62,203 nt of DNA from Synergistaceae bacterium (GCA_017444345.1 JAFSWW010000099.1:1-62203); one strand, 5' to 3'. Positions 43,417 through 54,342 are shown, counted from the stretch's first letter. Translations and numbers: made by a program. Notes: generated by a model from the letters alone, not told the origin.

Positions 43417-44400
43417 ATGACAACAGCCCGGCATGAAAGAAATTCCGCGCTTGAGTTACTGCGAATAATATCGATGTTTGCTATAGTACTGGGACATTTC
43501 ACGAGGCACGGGGGATTTAAATTTCCGATTGACTCATTAGCATTTAATAGATTATGGCTGCAATTTATACAATTTGGGAATTACGGCAATGATATATTTA
43601 TCATGTTGACGGGGTATTTTCTCGTGAAGTCTTCAGGCGTAAAGATTCATAAAATATTTAATTTATGGCTGCGGATATTCTTTTATTCAGCGGGTATATT
43701 TGCGATATTCTTAGCGTTCGGGCTTGTGAAGTTCTCTCAAGATTTATTATTGCGTTCCTTGCTGCCCACAATCAGGAATCAATACTGGTTCGCTAGTAAA
43801 TATTTATTATTGTATATAATTCACGGCTGGCTGAATAGATTTCTAGCAATTATCACAAAACTGGGCTATATAGTAATCTTGCTTGCGATAATAATTTACT
43901 GCAATTTCTTTATCGACACCAGCAACACTATAAAATTTATATGCTTGTATTCAATCGGCGGTTATGTGAGATTACACGCTGATAATTTAGGCAGTAAAAA
44001 ATTTATATGGCTGGGACTTGGCCTTGTTATGCTGCACTATTTAGGGGTAATATTTCTTGATATATTTGCTATAGAGTTCGAACATGACGAGATGATGAGG
44101 CCGTTAATAATTCTAGCGAGTCTTTGTTTTGTGATAGGCTTTAAACACTTGAATATAAAGCATAATGAGTTAATAAATTTATCAGCGTCTGCAGTGTTCG
44201 GAGTGTATTTAATTCATGATAACAAATTAGTATCTCCGTTCTTATGGGAGAAAGTTTTTAATAATTCAGCGTTTCAAGAAAGTAATTATTTAGTGATATA
44301 TTCATTATTTGCGGCGGGACTCGTGTATATTTCGTGCACTGTTATAGAACTTGCTAGGAGTAAAATTTTTAAGACTCTTTCACACAGTAAATTATCATAA
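43417..44400 (+). CDS. Acyltransferase 3 family membrane protein (OafA/WecH-like)
   Basis: A 327-residue multi-pass acyltransferase. ERNSALELLRIISMFAIVLGHF (about 6-27) has the Arg and His of the family signature (R...LR......H), and LTGYFLVKSSG (about 61-71) follows. About ten hydrophobic helices. Such enzymes O-acetylate or acylate cell-surface sugars, LPS or lipids. It is paralogous to the following gene: both share NSALELLRI, the 'GYFL' and 'YWFAS.Y' stretches and GVYLIHDNK/GVYLIHENI near the C-terminus. GGGAG precedes the ATG. Acyl donor and acceptor are not predictable. Confidence 0.88.
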   Translation: MTTARHERNSALELLRIISMFAIVLGHFTRHGGFKFPIDSLAFNRLWLQFIQFGNYGNDIFIMLTGYFLVKSSGVKIHKIFNLWLRIFFYSAGIFAIFLAFGLVKFSQDLLLRSLLPTIRNQYWFASKYLLLYIIHGWLNRFLAIITKLGYIVILLAIIIYCNFFIDTSNTIKFICLYSIGGYVRLHADNLGSKKFIWLGLGLVMLHYLGVIFLDIFAIEFEHDEMMRPLIILASLCFVIGFKHLNIKHNELINLSASAVFGVYLIHDNKLVSPFLWEKVFNNSAFQESNYLVIYSLFAAGLVYISCTVIELARSKIFKTLSHSKLS

Positions 44401-44577
44401 TTTGCTCGGCTATATATGCTATATATAATGATAAAATTTTCAAGTGATAATTTATAATAATTTATTGCTATAATTTTCGCTGGTTTGTGTGAGTGTCGCG
44501 TTTAATATCGGGTCATTATCGGCAAAAAAATTTTTTATGATTCATGATAAGACACAAAAAAATACGTAAAAAGGGGC

Positions 44578-45678
<1,101 letters not shown>

Positions 45679-45694
45679 AATTTGCAAATAAAAA

Positions 45695-45725
45695 TCTCCC
45701 TGCTATATAAATCACAACAGGGAGA
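45695..45725 (-). terminator. Terminator of pgi, possibly bidirectional
   Basis: TCTCCCTG (45695-45702) pairs with CAGGGAGA (45718-45725). On the minus strand it is followed by TTTTTATTT and ends pgi. In the plus direction AAAATATTATTTT follows, so it may also serve the acyltransferase gene. Confidence 0.8.
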
Positions 45726-45746
45726 AAATATTATTATTTTACTTGC

Positions 45747-47054
45747 TTACTTGCCTGGTTTGCCGAGTAATTTAAACATGTTGCTCTTGTAGAACTCGAC
45801 TCCGGGCTGATCAAAGGGGTTAATGCCTCCGATATAGCCTGACACACCGCAAGCGAACTCAAAGAAATAGAATAATTCTCCGAGTGATTTCTCGTCCTGT
45901 TCGGGAATGCTTACGAGTAAATTTGCGACTCCTCCGTCAACATGTGCCGCGATAGTGCCTTTCATTGCGCATTGATTTACATAACTCATTTTTTTGCCCG
46001 CTAAATAATTGAGTCCGTCTAAATTATTTTCTTCGGATTTGAGCTCGAAATCTTTTCTTGCATTCTCAAGATTTAATACAGTCTCGAACATTATACGCGA
46101 GCCGTCTTGAATAAATTGTCCCATTGAGTGCAAATCTGTCGTTAAATCAACGCTTGCCGGCATAATTCCGCGCTGGTCTTTGCCCTCACTCTCGCCGTAA
46201 AGCTGCTTCCACCACTCTGAAATATAGTGCATTGAAGGCTCATAATTTGCGAGAATCTCGACCGTTTTGCCTTTATTGCGCATGATATTTCTTAATGCTG
46301 CATACTGTAAAGCGGGGTTATCTTCAAATGAGTTATTAAGCGCGATTTCACGACCTGCAGCAGCTCCGGCCATAAGTGCGTCAATGTCTGCTCCACTTAC
46401 AGCAATGGGCAATAATCCTACAGCAGTCAAAACAGAAAATCTCCCGCCCACGTCATCAGGAATTACAAAAGTTTCGTAGCCTTCATTATCAGCAAGAGTC
46501 TTTAAGGCTCCCCGCGCTTTATCGGTTGTTGCGTAGATTCTTTTTGCTGCCTCTGCTTGGCCGTATTTCTTGATTAATAATTCACGGAAGACTCTGAATG
46601 CTATAGCCGTCTCTGTTGTAGTGCCTGACTTTGATATAACATTAATAGAGAAGTCCTTACCCTCAAGCAAATCAATTACATCCTGAATATAAGTACTGTT
46701 CATGCTGTTACCGATGTAATAAATCTGAGGAGTCTTGCGTGATTCCTTTGTCATCTCGTTATAGAAACCGTGACGGAGAAATTCAATCGCTGCCCTTGCT
46801 CCTAAATATGAGCCGCCTATACCAGCAACAAGCAAAACGTCCGAGTCGCCCTGAATTCTTTTCGCCGCTGCCTTGATTCGCGCAAATTCTTCTTTGTCAT
46901 AATTGACGGGAAGATCTATCCAGCCTAGAAAGTCATTGCCTTCACCTTTGCGGGACTTGAGTCTCTCTGCTGCATTGAGAGTGATAACTTTCATGCTCTC
47001 GACTTCATGAGGCCTTACAAATTTTAGCGCGTTCTCGTAATTAAAACTTGTCAT
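45747..47054 (-). CDS. pgi: Glucose-6-phosphate isomerase
   Basis: A 435-residue phosphoglucose isomerase of the shorter bacterial type. [20 protein letters not shown] (about 75-94) and [16 protein letters not shown] (about 139-154) are the sugar-phosphate loops; [19 protein letters not shown] (about 207-225) is PGI signature 1; [13 protein letters not shown] (about 289-301) holds the catalytic Glu; and [16 protein letters not shown] (about 417-432) is signature 2 with Lys. It interconverts glucose-6-P and fructose-6-P in glycolysis, which also feeds GDP-mannose synthesis via ManC. Confidence 0.96.
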   Translation of the reverse strand: MTSFNYENALKFVRPHEVESMKVITLNAAERLKSRKGEGNDFLGWIDLPVNYDKEEFARIKAAAKRIQGDSDVLLVAGIGGSYLGARAAIEFLRHGFYNEMTKESRKTPQIYYIGNSMNSTYIQDVIDLLEGKDFSINVISKSGTTTETAIAFRVFRELLIKKYGQAEAAKRIYATTDKARGALKTLADNEGYETFVIPDDVGGRFSVLTAVGLLPIAVSGADIDALMAGAAAGREIALNNSFEDNPALQYAALRNIMRNKGKTVEILANYEPSMHYISEWWKQLYGESEGKDQRGIMPASVDLTTDLHSMGQFIQDGSRIMFETVLNLENARKDFELKSEENNLDGLNYLAGKKMSYVNQCAMKGTIAAHVDGGVANLLVSIPEQDEKSLGELFYFFEFACGVSGYIGGINPFDQPGVEFYKSNMFKLLGKPGK

Positions 47055-47111
47055 TTAATAATTGCCCTCCTGATAAATAAAATAATATAAATTTTCGCGG
47101 ATGACATTATT

Positions 47112-48470
47112 TTATTGCGCGACTCCGTTTACGTAAAGAGTATAAGTGCCTTTCTCAATCGTGCCGTTATTTGTAAGTGAACTCAGATAAGAATTTCCTG
47201 TTAATGTCCAAGTTGAGCCGGACGCAATATTAACAGCAACTGTTCCTGCAGTGCCGCTTGAGTTAATTGCGCCTTCAAAAGTTGACCCGCTGGAGAGATT
47301 CAGATTTAGTGATGACGTAGAATCAATCGTAATATTTCCGGTTATTTCCTGATTCGCAGCGTTAAGAGTAACTGCTCCGCCGTTGCCCCAGTTAGCTTTT
47401 GCCGAGTTCAGGAATAAATCGCCGCCGTTATTCGTAATTGTTACGTCTTCAAGATTTATTATTGCCGTCGTGTGAGTTACAAAGAATACTGCTCCGTTTT
47501 GATTTATGAATGAGCCGCCCTTCATTGTAAAAGTCCCTGTGCCGTCGCTCGCATCGCCTGAACCTGACTGATAAATCATTACTCCCTGATAGCTTGAGTC
47601 TTGACCGTTTAATTTTGTGTGATTCGCTGTCAAATTGCAATCTTCAAGAGTTACAGAGTTCGAGCCTTCAATTACGACTCCCTGTGCTGCTGTTGATTCT
47701 AAATCTGCCCCGCTGACTGTGATATTTGCCGTGCTGTAAATTACAGGTGAGCCAGTGCCGCTCGTTGTATAAGTGCCTCCGTCAACTGTAACAGTTCCGC
47801 CGCCTCTGTCTGATCTTATTGCCGCCGCACTGCCTCCTGAAGTCGTTATATTTAAATCACTTGCGTTCATAGTTCCGCCGCCTGTTGTCATGATTCCGCC
47901 CGAGTTGCTGCTATATGTCTTGATTGTAGTATTAGAGACATTCACAGTCCCATTATAAGCAAACACGGCATTTGCATATCTCGCGTCAGTTGAAATATAC
48001 GAGTCACTAAGTGTTATAACAGCTCCGTTTGAAGATAAGACAGCCGCATTAGTCCCGTAAAAATCAGCGTTCTCACTGCCTGAACTTGAAGCACCGCTCT
48101 TGTAAATCTCAAGATTTGAATATGTTGCGCTCACCCCTGAGCCGGTGTTATAAATCGCGTGAGTATCACTGTCAGTAACTATTATAATTTCGTCTGAAGT
48201 TGATTGAGTCTCTTCGCCCGTGTCAGTGCTGCCGGAATCTCCGCCGGGCTGGTCGGGTGGATTCTGGTCTCCGCTGGTGGGTGGACTCGGAGGATTCTGA
48301 TCGCCGCTTGTCGGGGGTGTCGGTATATTTTGATCTCCGCTTGTCGGATTATCGGGTACTAGTTGCGAATCGTCATAATAAAATGAACTTGACGAGCCGC
48401 CGCAGCCTGATAAAGCAAATACTGCCAACGCTAAAACAATTACGCACAATAAAAATTTTTTGTTACTCAT
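47112..48470 (-). CDS. Lipoprotein with Pro-rich linker and beta-helix-like domain
   Basis: A 452-residue surface-type lipoprotein. The signal peptide ends in a lipobox (FALSGCGG, Cys about 23). Residues about 40-85 hold three copies of an 11-residue repeat of the type PPTSGDQNPPS. The remainder is Ser/Thr/Gly/Asn-rich with many short beta-strand repeats (ITTSGGSAAAIRSDRGGGTV; NGGDLFLNSAKANWGNGGAV), which suggests a right-handed beta-helix as in adhesins, polymorphic outer-membrane proteins and autotransporter passengers. No autotransporter barrel is present. Likely an adhesin or surface carbohydrate-binding protein; not tested. Confidence 0.8.
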   Translation of the reverse strand: MSNKKFLLCVIVLALAVFALSGCGGSSSSFYYDDSQLVPDNPTSGDQNIPTPPTSGDQNPPSPPTSGDQNPPDQPGGDSGSTDTGEETQSTSDEIIIVTDSDTHAIYNTGSGVSATYSNLEIYKSGASSSGSENADFYGTNAAVLSSNGAVITLSDSYISTDARYANAVFAYNGTVNVSNTTIKTYSSNSGGIMTTGGGTMNASDLNITTSGGSAAAIRSDRGGGTVTVDGGTYTTSGTGSPVIYSTANITVSGADLESTAAQGVVIEGSNSVTLEDCNLTANHTKLNGQDSSYQGVMIYQSGSGDASDGTGTFTMKGGSFINQNGAVFFVTHTTAIINLEDVTITNNGGDLFLNSAKANWGNGGAVTLNAANQEITGNITIDSTSSLNLNLSSGSTFEGAINSSGTAGTVAVNIASGSTWTLTGNSYLSSLTNNGTIEKGTYTLYVNGVAQ

Positions 48471-48475
48471 TAAAA

Positions 48476-49627
48476 TTATAGCCTCCTTGTTAAATCTTCC
48501 ATTTTGTCCATTGCCTGAGTCAAAATTTCCATTGATTGAGTGCAGGCGATCCTGATATAGCCCTCTCCAGTCTTCCCGAATGCACTGCCGGGCAATACAG
48601 CAACATTAGCATCTTCTAATAATTTCCAAGTAAATGCTTCACTGTCTAAACCCGTCCCCGAAATGTTTGGGAATAAATAGAATGCCCCTTCAGGACTTGA
48701 ACATTTTACGCCCTTCATAGCGTTGAGTCTAGAAGTTACATACTGCATTCTTTCACCGAAAATTTTTGCGCGTGCTTTGACTTTCTCGTCTTGAGTGTTC
48801 ATAGCATAGGCTGCTGCTTTCTGTGAGACGGTATTAACTCCGTAAGTTTGGAACGATGACAAAATGCACATTATATTAATTACATGTTTGGGCGCAAAAA
48901 CATAACCGAGCCGCCAGCCCGTCATGCAGTGAGATTTTGACACACCGGAGGCCAAGAGCGTGTGTTCCTTCATGCCCGGCAAATTAGCGAAACAAATATG
49001 TTTACCGTTAAAGATCATTGACTCGTAAATCTCATCGCTTATAACAAATAAATCTTTCTCAAGTACAAATTTTGCTATATCTTCTAATTGCTTGAGAGTC
49101 GCGACTCTTCCTGAAGGGTTGCCGGGATAATTTAAGATTATTGCTCGTGTTCTGTCTGTTGAAGCTGCTTTTAATTCGTCAATAGTCGGGGCAAAATTAT
49201 TTTCTTCTCTAGTCTGAACAGGAACAGGGACTCCGCCGGCGTATCTGATTTGTGCTTCATATGGAGTAAAATAAGGCTCAATTAACATAACTTCATCGCC
49301 GGGATTGAGTAAAGCCTCAAAAGCAAGCCACGGAACATGCAAGCCTCCTACAGTGATTAATACTTCATCGGGAGCCGCCTTAAAACCGTGATGACGTTCC
49401 CAGTAATTACAAGCTGCTTCACGGACATCAAGAAAGCCTTGTAAAGGGGGGTAATGTGTGAAACCTTCTTTTGCGCCTTGTGCTCCTGCGTCTACTATAT
49501 CGGGTTCAGTAACAAAATCAGGCTCCCCTATGCTCAAATTTAAAACGTTCTGCATTTCTTCAATGGCCCGGAAAACTCTTACCATTCCGGACGGTCTTGC
49601 GCTGCTGAATTTTCTTGCGAGTTCCAT
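48476..49627 (-). CDS. Class I/II PLP-dependent aminotransferase
   Basis: A 383-residue fold-type I aminotransferase. LNLSIGEPDFVTEPDIV (about 31-47), ITVGGLHVPWLAFEALL (cofactor region), ILNYPGNPSGRVA (about 164-176; Asn and Pro), VISDEIYESM (about 195; Asp), and SGVSKSHCMTGWRLGY (about 228-243) with the PLP lysine are present; RIACTQS near the end holds the substrate Arg. Family members act on aspartate, aromatic amino acids or, in Bacillus (PatA), N-acetyl-DAP. Since the dap operon here has no aminotransferase, this gene is a candidate for that step, but it is not linked to it. Confidence 0.88.
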   Translation of the reverse strand: MELARKFSSARPSGMVRVFRAIEEMQNVLNLSIGEPDFVTEPDIVDAGAQGAKEGFTHYPPLQGFLDVREAACNYWERHHGFKAAPDEVLITVGGLHVPWLAFEALLNPGDEVMLIEPYFTPYEAQIRYAGGVPVPVQTREENNFAPTIDELKAASTDRTRAIILNYPGNPSGRVATLKQLEDIAKFVLEKDLFVISDEIYESMIFNGKHICFANLPGMKEHTLLASGVSKSHCMTGWRLGYVFAPKHVINIMCILSSFQTYGVNTVSQKAAAYAMNTQDEKVKARAKIFGERMQYVTSRLNAMKGVKCSSPEGAFYLFPNISGTGLDSEAFTWKLLEDANVAVLPGSAFGKTGEGYIRIACTQSMEILTQAMDKMEDLTRRL

Positions 49628-49652
49628 AATTTATTAACACTCCTTATAAATT

Positions 49653-50446
49653 TTAGTCATTAGGCCAAACTCTTTTAGGTAAATTATCAAGAAGTTCTCT
49701 TCTGACTTTAGATTGACCTTCTATTGCCGCATGAAGACTATTTTTATACATAAATTCTCCATTTTCTACCATGTTATACAAATAAAGTTCTGATTCTGGT
49801 AAAATTTTAGGGCTTCCTTGAGATCTCTATTTGTGCCTTCTCCGTAAAAATAAGCATTTCCGAGTCTGAGACATACAGGGCCTAAAGAATAATTATTTGA
49901 AGTCCTGCTTATTATATCAAGACAGCGGGAATAAATAATAAATGCCTCGTTTAAATCTTTCTTGACATAATAACCGTTTTTATACATGTCGCCAATTTTA
50001 TAGAGTGAAATTACTTCACCTTCAAACGCTCCGACTGCGAAATAATTAAATGCCTTCTCGTAATCAATCGGAACACTGCGGCCGTAATAATAACAATAGC
50101 CTAAATTTTCCATTGATAAGCGATTCCCATGAGCAGCAGCCATCTCAAAATAATATACTGCTTTTGCGAAATCCTGATTATATCCCCTGCCGTCATAGTA
50201 TAAGACTCCTAGATCATTCATTGCGTGATGATTTCCTGTTTTTATTTCTTCCTCGAAACATTCAACAACGAAATTAAATAATTCAGGAGTCATTACGCTT
50301 GTTTTATCGCATTCAATAAGATGTGACGCAATACAATACGACGATAAATGATGAGCATGTTTAATGCGCTTTAAAAAGTCTATAGTTTCAGGGAATAGTT
50401 CAGGATCAAGTGAAAATTTTATTTGCGCTCGTTTTTCCTTTGTCAT
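49653..50446 (-). pseudogene. Sel1-repeat protein, frameshifted near the 3' end
   Basis: The open frame (49766-50446, 226 residues) has an N-terminal part and about four Sel1 repeats (AMNDLGVLYYDGRGYNQDFA; SMENLGYCYYYGRSVPIDYE; SLYKIGDMYKNGYYVKKDLN; RLGNAYFYGEGTNRDLKE). It breaks off at EALKFYQ. In the next frame the protein continues with ESELYLYNMVENGEFMYKNS and ends LPKRVWPND at 49653. One missing base at about 49806 explains the break. The last about 50 residues are thus lost, so it may still be partly functional. No signal peptide: cytoplasmic. Assembly error is possible. Confidence 0.75.
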
Positions 50447-50459
50447 TGTGTAATCTTCC

Positions 50460-51311
50460 TTAGAAATTCAAGATTTCGCCCTCACGAGGGATATTTACCC
50501 GGTCAACTAGATTATTTTCTTGAATAAATTTTCTTGCCTGCTCGCTGCTTATAGTCGTATGATTCACTGCGTCCATATGAACGGCTATTAATTTTGCTGC
50601 GGGCATTGCTTTATACATTCTCAAAATGTCATCAGTTCCCATTATGAGACTCCCGGCGATTCCGTTTACCATTGCATAGCCTGTATTCATGATTATAATA
50701 TCGGGCTTGTATTGTTTTAGCGCAATATCTACATAAGGGTGCCAAATAGTATCGCCTACAACGTAAAGAGTCGGGCAATTTTCAGCCTGTAAAATAAATC
50801 CCATAGCATCTCCGGCAAATTCAGCTCTGGGAGGGAATGAATAAAGCTCGTCCGGGCCGTGCTGGCCTCCTGTGCGTGAGATTTTAACATTTTTGAACGG
50901 GGTATTCTTCCCGACGACCATGACATTTTTAAAACCTTGCTCGCGTATTATCCTAGCGTCCCCGGCATTCTGAACGAAAAAGGGAATATCTTTCGGGAGA
51001 ATCTTTTGCGCGTAATCGTCCCAGTGATCCAACTGAGTATGAGTCAAAATTACCGCGTCGACTCCTTTAATTAATTTTTCTGCCGGTTCGGCCAAGTCAA
51101 TCAGCGGGATTCGTTTTTCAGAGTTCGGAGTCCCCTCAAAGCCCGGATAAGCTCCCTTCTCAGCAAGAAAAGGATCAACAAGAAACACGCAATCTGAATA
51201 ATAAATTTTTGCGGTTGCATTTCTCACGTGCTGATAGCTGACACTCTCGGCAAATGACATTGAAGCAAATAGCAATATAAACGCTGTTACGATGGAAAAT
51301 TTTTTTGACAT
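50460..51311 (-). CDS. Exported MBL-fold metallohydrolase
   Basis: A 283-residue metallo-beta-lactamase-fold protein (UPF0173/UlaG-like subgroup) with a signal peptide (1-21, ending FAESVS). Metal ligands: ILTHTQLDHWDDY (about 89-101; HxxxDH with Thr-Gln), GGQHGP (about 148), and GDTIWHP (about 186-192; Asp). A final His lies in IAVHMDAVNHTT. The family hydrolyses lactones, phosphodiesters or N-acyl lipids; the substrate here is not predictable. Export is unusual for the UlaG-like group. It lies alone, transcribed toward the Sel1 gene. Confidence 0.85.
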   Translation of the reverse strand: MSKKFSIVTAFILLFASMSFAESVSYQHVRNATAKIYYSDCVFLVDPFLAEKGAYPGFEGTPNSEKRIPLIDLAEPAEKLIKGVDAVILTHTQLDHWDDYAQKILPKDIPFFVQNAGDARIIREQGFKNVMVVGKNTPFKNVKISRTGGQHGPDELYSFPPRAEFAGDAMGFILQAENCPTLYVVGDTIWHPYVDIALKQYKPDIIIMNTGYAMVNGIAGSLIMGTDDILRMYKAMPAAKLIAVHMDAVNHTTISSEQARKFIQENNLVDRVNIPREGEILNF

Positions 51312-51441
51312 TCTTATAAATTATCCTTTCTGTAATTATAATATTTATCGTGAAATAATAGCATAAAATTTATTGTGTCAAGTCGTGTGCTAGAATACTT
51401 GTTTATGAATTTTACGAGACTCAAGAAAGGAAATTTTTATA

Positions 51442-52332
51442 ATGTTATTATCCAAGAAACAATTTGATATATTAGACACTCTAGCAGAAGAGGACTCGGC
51501 ACTGACTCAGCGTCAAATTGAAGAGAAAACCGGATTATCGCTCGGACTGATTAACAAGACAGTTAAAGAACTCACAGAGCTTGAATTTATCGACAAAGGC
51601 AAAATCACTCTTTCAGGACTTGACTCGCTTGAAAGTTATCGGGTAAAACGGGCTGTAATTCTCGCTGCAGGATTCGGGTCCCGCATGATTCCTTTGACAT
51701 TCAACACTCCCAAGCCGCTTATACGAGTTCACGGACAAAGAATCATAGACGGACAAATTGACGCGTGTCTTGCTGCAGGTATCGACGAAATTTATATAGT
51801 ACGCGGTTATCTCGGTGAACAGTTTGACCAGCTTCTATATAAATATCCCATGATAAAATTTATCGAGAATCCCGCATATAACGACGCTAATAATATAAGT
51901 TCCATAATGTGCGCAAGATATTTACTTCAAAATAGTTATGTCTTTGAGGCCGATATATTAATTAACTCGCCTGAATTAATTAAACGCTATCAGTATCAAT
52001 CTAATATACTGGGATTCTTTTGTGAACGGACTGATGACTGGTGTCTTGAGGTCGAGAACGGATTTATAACGAGTCAGCAAGTCGGCGGGCTTAATTGTTA
52101 TCAGCAAGTCGGAATATCTTATTGGAATTCATTTGACGGCTCAAAACTTTCTGAAGACATTAACAAAGCTTATTTATCCCCCGGCGGTAAAGAACTTTTC
52201 TGGGAGCAGACGGCATTTAAAATTTTCAGGGAACATTACAGCGTTGCTATACGTGAATGCAAGAAAGAAGATTTTACGGAAATTGACAGCTTCAAAGAGT
52301 TAAAGGCAATTGACTCGACTTATGATATTTAG
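51442..52332 (+). CDS. Winged-helix/nucleotidyltransferase fusion (LicC/PntC-like)
   Basis: A 296-residue fusion. Residues about 4-55 are a MarR/winged-helix-like DNA-binding domain (LTQRQIEEKTGLSLGLINKT). Residues about 70-296 are a nucleotidyltransferase with AAGFGSRM (75-82), TPKPLIRVHGQRIID (about 89-103) and DANNISSIMCARYL (about 149-162). Close relatives are CTP:phosphocholine cytidylyltransferase (LicC) and the aminoethylphosphonate cytidylyltransferase PntC. It probably CMP-activates choline phosphate or aminoethylphosphonate for surface decoration. GAAAGGAAA precedes the ATG. The downstream ABC importer (147 bases) could supply the substrate. Confidence 0.85.
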   Translation: MLLSKKQFDILDTLAEEDSALTQRQIEEKTGLSLGLINKTVKELTELEFIDKGKITLSGLDSLESYRVKRAVILAAGFGSRMIPLTFNTPKPLIRVHGQRIIDGQIDACLAAGIDEIYIVRGYLGEQFDQLLYKYPMIKFIENPAYNDANNISSIMCARYLLQNSYVFEADILINSPELIKRYQYQSNILGFFCERTDDWCLEVENGFITSQQVGGLNCYQQVGISYWNSFDGSKLSEDINKAYLSPGGKELFWEQTAFKIFREHYSVAIRECKKEDFTEIDSFKELKAIDSTYDI

Positions 52333-52479
52333 CGTTCACTCACAGGAAAATTTTTATATAACTTGAACAAAAAATTATGATATTCACGTTAATAATTCTT
52401 GCTAAATGTTCACGGCAATGATAAACTTGCTGAGTTCATGAACAAAACACGAAAAATTTTTAACGGAGGACTTAATATC

Positions 52480-53508
52480 ATGAAGAAGTCATTAATTACC
52501 CTCGTTGTGATTGCGGCAGTAATTTTATCTGTCAGTATTTCTGCTTACGGGGGGGGGGGCATAAGATTTAAAGCTACTGAACCTGCTCAAAATTTAGATA
52601 CAACTAGCAGCAAAGTTATAATTTATTCCGGTGCTGAAGAGTACAGGAACGAATATTTTATCAAGCGTCTAAAACAAGAATTCCCCGATTATGACATAAC
52701 TATTCAATATATGCCGACCGGAAATTTAGCGGCAAAACTCGCAGCAGAAGGCATAAATACGGACATGGATATTTTTTATGATTTAGATTTTAGTTATGCC
52801 GGACTCGTTAAAAAATTTCTAGCTGACTTGTCAAATTACGATCAATCAATTTATGTAGACGACTGCAAAGTGAAAGATGCTCATTATTTAGCCGCGACTC
52901 GTAACGGAGGAGCAATAATAATAAATCCTGCTGTTCTCGCTGAAAAGGGAATTAACGAGCCTAAATCCTATGAAGATTTATTAAAGCCTGAATATAAGGG
53001 GCTTATCTCAATGCCTGCGCCTAAATCATCAGGGACGGGCTATATGTTCGTTAAAAATTTAGTAAACGCATGGGGAGAAGAGAAGGCACTAAAATATTTC
53101 GAGAAATTAGCGGATAATATTTTGCAGTTCACTTCTTCAGGGTCTGGGCCGGTTAATGCGCTGGTTCAGGGAGAAGCCGCTATCGGTCTAGGCATGACAG
53201 CTCAAGCAGTTACAGCAATCAATAACGGCGCAAATCTCAAAATAGTATTCTTTAAAGAAGGATCGCCCTATTCTCTTTACGGGTTCGCAATTCCTGAAGG
53301 TAAGCAGCATAGAAAAGCAGTTATCGATGTATTTAACTTTTTCTATACAACTCTAATAATGGAAGATAAAGAGTTATATTATCCTGAAAAAGTTTATATA
53401 AATCAGGTCAACAATATCCCGAATTATCCTAAGAATATACCCTACGGCGATATGAGCGGCAACACGACCGAAGAGAAAACAAGATTATTAGACAAGTGGG
53501 AATACTAA
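52480..53508 (+). CDS. ABC importer substrate-binding protein (Fe3+/aminoethylphosphonate-like), with G11 tract
   Basis: A 342-residue periplasmic binding protein of family 1 (Fe3+/AEP/putrescine group). Signal peptide 1-22 (ILSVSISAY), directly followed by four Gly encoded by 11 G. KVIIYSGAEEYRNEYFI (about 45-61) and NGGAIIINPAVLAEKGINEPKSYEDLLKPEYKG (about 140-170) are typical, as is SSGSGPVNALVQGEAAIGLGM (about 215-235). I start at ATG 52480 with GGAGGA nine bases upstream; an ATG at 52399 lacks one. Ligand unknown; neighbours (LicC/PntC-like enzyme, phosphonate locus) favour a phosphonate, choline or polyamine. Confidence 0.87.
   Translation: MKKSLITLVVIAAVILSVSISAYGGGGIRFKATEPAQNLDTTSSKVIIYSGAEEYRNEYFIKRLKQEFPDYDITIQYMPTGNLAAKLAAEGINTDMDIFYDLDFSYAGLVKKFLADLSNYDQSIYVDDCKVKDAHYLAATRNGGAIIINPAVLAEKGINEPKSYEDLLKPEYKGLISMPAPKSSGTGYMFVKNLVNAWGEEKALKYFEKLADNILQFTSSGSGPVNALVQGEAAIGLGMTAQAVTAINNGANLKIVFFKEGSPYSLYGFAIPEGKQHRKAVIDVFNFFYTTLIMEDKELYYPEKVYINQVNNIPNYPKNIPYGDMSGNTTEEKTRLLDKWEY
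52549..52559 (+). repeat. Homopolymer tract, 11 G, after the signal peptide
   Basis: Eleven G between ttac and cataag, encoding Gly24-Gly27 just after the signal peptide. In the current length the frame is open. A change of one or two bases would stop the protein early and silence the importer. With the G12 at 34806 it is the only G/C run above seven bases that I found. Confidence 0.9.
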
Positions 53509-53514
53509 AATTTT

Positions 53515-53550
53515 ACTGGAGAGGGGAGTCAAATTCTCTTCTCCAGTTTT
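53515..53550 (+). terminator. Attenuator-like terminator inside the ABC operon
   Basis: ACTGGAGA (53515-53522) pairs with TCTCCAGT (53540-53547), followed by TTTT. It lies between the binding-protein and ATPase genes. Partial read-through here would give more binding protein than transporter, a common design in ABC importers. Confidence 0.7.
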
Positions 53551-53562
53551 ATATTACACGAC

Positions 53563-54342
53563 ATGAATAATAAATTAACAATCACGAATCTTTCTAAATC
53601 ATTCGGCGCGAGAAAAGTATTTAATAATTTGAGCTTTACTGTTAAAGACGGTGAATTTCTCTCTATACTTGGCCCATCAGGCTGCGGAAAGACAACAATT
53701 TTGCGGATTCTAATCGGACTAGAGAGTCCAGACTCCGGGCAAATCCTGAAGGACGGCGAAAATATTACGGTTCTCAATCCTGCTTTAAGGAAAATGGGAA
53801 TAGTTTTCCAGAATTACGCGCTATTCGAGAATATGACAGTCTTCAAAAATGTAGAGTACGCGTTATTAAAGAGTTCAGCGACAAAAAATTTATACACTCG
53901 TGAACAGGCACGCGAGAAATCAAGAGAAATGCTAAATCTTGTAGGACTGGGCGAATATTTTGACCGCAAACCCCGCGAGCTTTCAGGAGGCCAGCAGCAA
54001 AGAGTCGCAATCGCACGCACTCTAGCATTGAATCCGGAAATAATATTATTTGATGAGCCTATGTCAGCACTTGACGTTGATACAAGATTGACTCTGCGTT
54101 TGGAACTCAAGGAATTACAAAAAAAGTTCGGCACTACAATGATATATATAACTCACGATCAAGAAGAAGCCTTTGCAATGTCAGACCGCATTATGGTAAT
54201 GGATTCGGGAGTTATTCACCAGCTCGACACGCCTAATAATATAATAGACAAGCCCGCAGATAATTATATAACTCAATTTGTAATCAAGAATATAAATATC
54301 AAGATTAACAGCTTAATACAATTTGCGAGGACTCGGCCATGA
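53563..54342 (+). CDS. ABC transporter ATP-binding protein
   Basis: A 259-residue importer ATPase of the PotA/FbpC/PhnT group. Walker A GPSGCGKTT (37-45), Q-loop in VFQNYALFENM (81-91), signature LSGGQQQR (140-147), Walker B IILFDEP (160-166) and the switch His in YITHDQEEAF are all intact. The C-terminal regulatory OB domain found in PotA/MalK is absent or very short. It overlaps the permease gene by four bases. It powers the importer together with the binding protein and fused permease. Confidence 0.94.
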   Translation: MNNKLTITNLSKSFGARKVFNNLSFTVKDGEFLSILGPSGCGKTTILRILIGLESPDSGQILKDGENITVLNPALRKMGIVFQNYALFENMTVFKNVEYALLKSSATKNLYTREQAREKSREMLNLVGLGEYFDRKPRELSGGQQQRVAIARTLALNPEIILFDEPMSALDVDTRLTLRLELKELQKKFGTTMIYITHDQEEAFAMSDRIMVMDSGVIHQLDTPNNIIDKPADNYITQFVIKNINIKINSLIQFARTRP

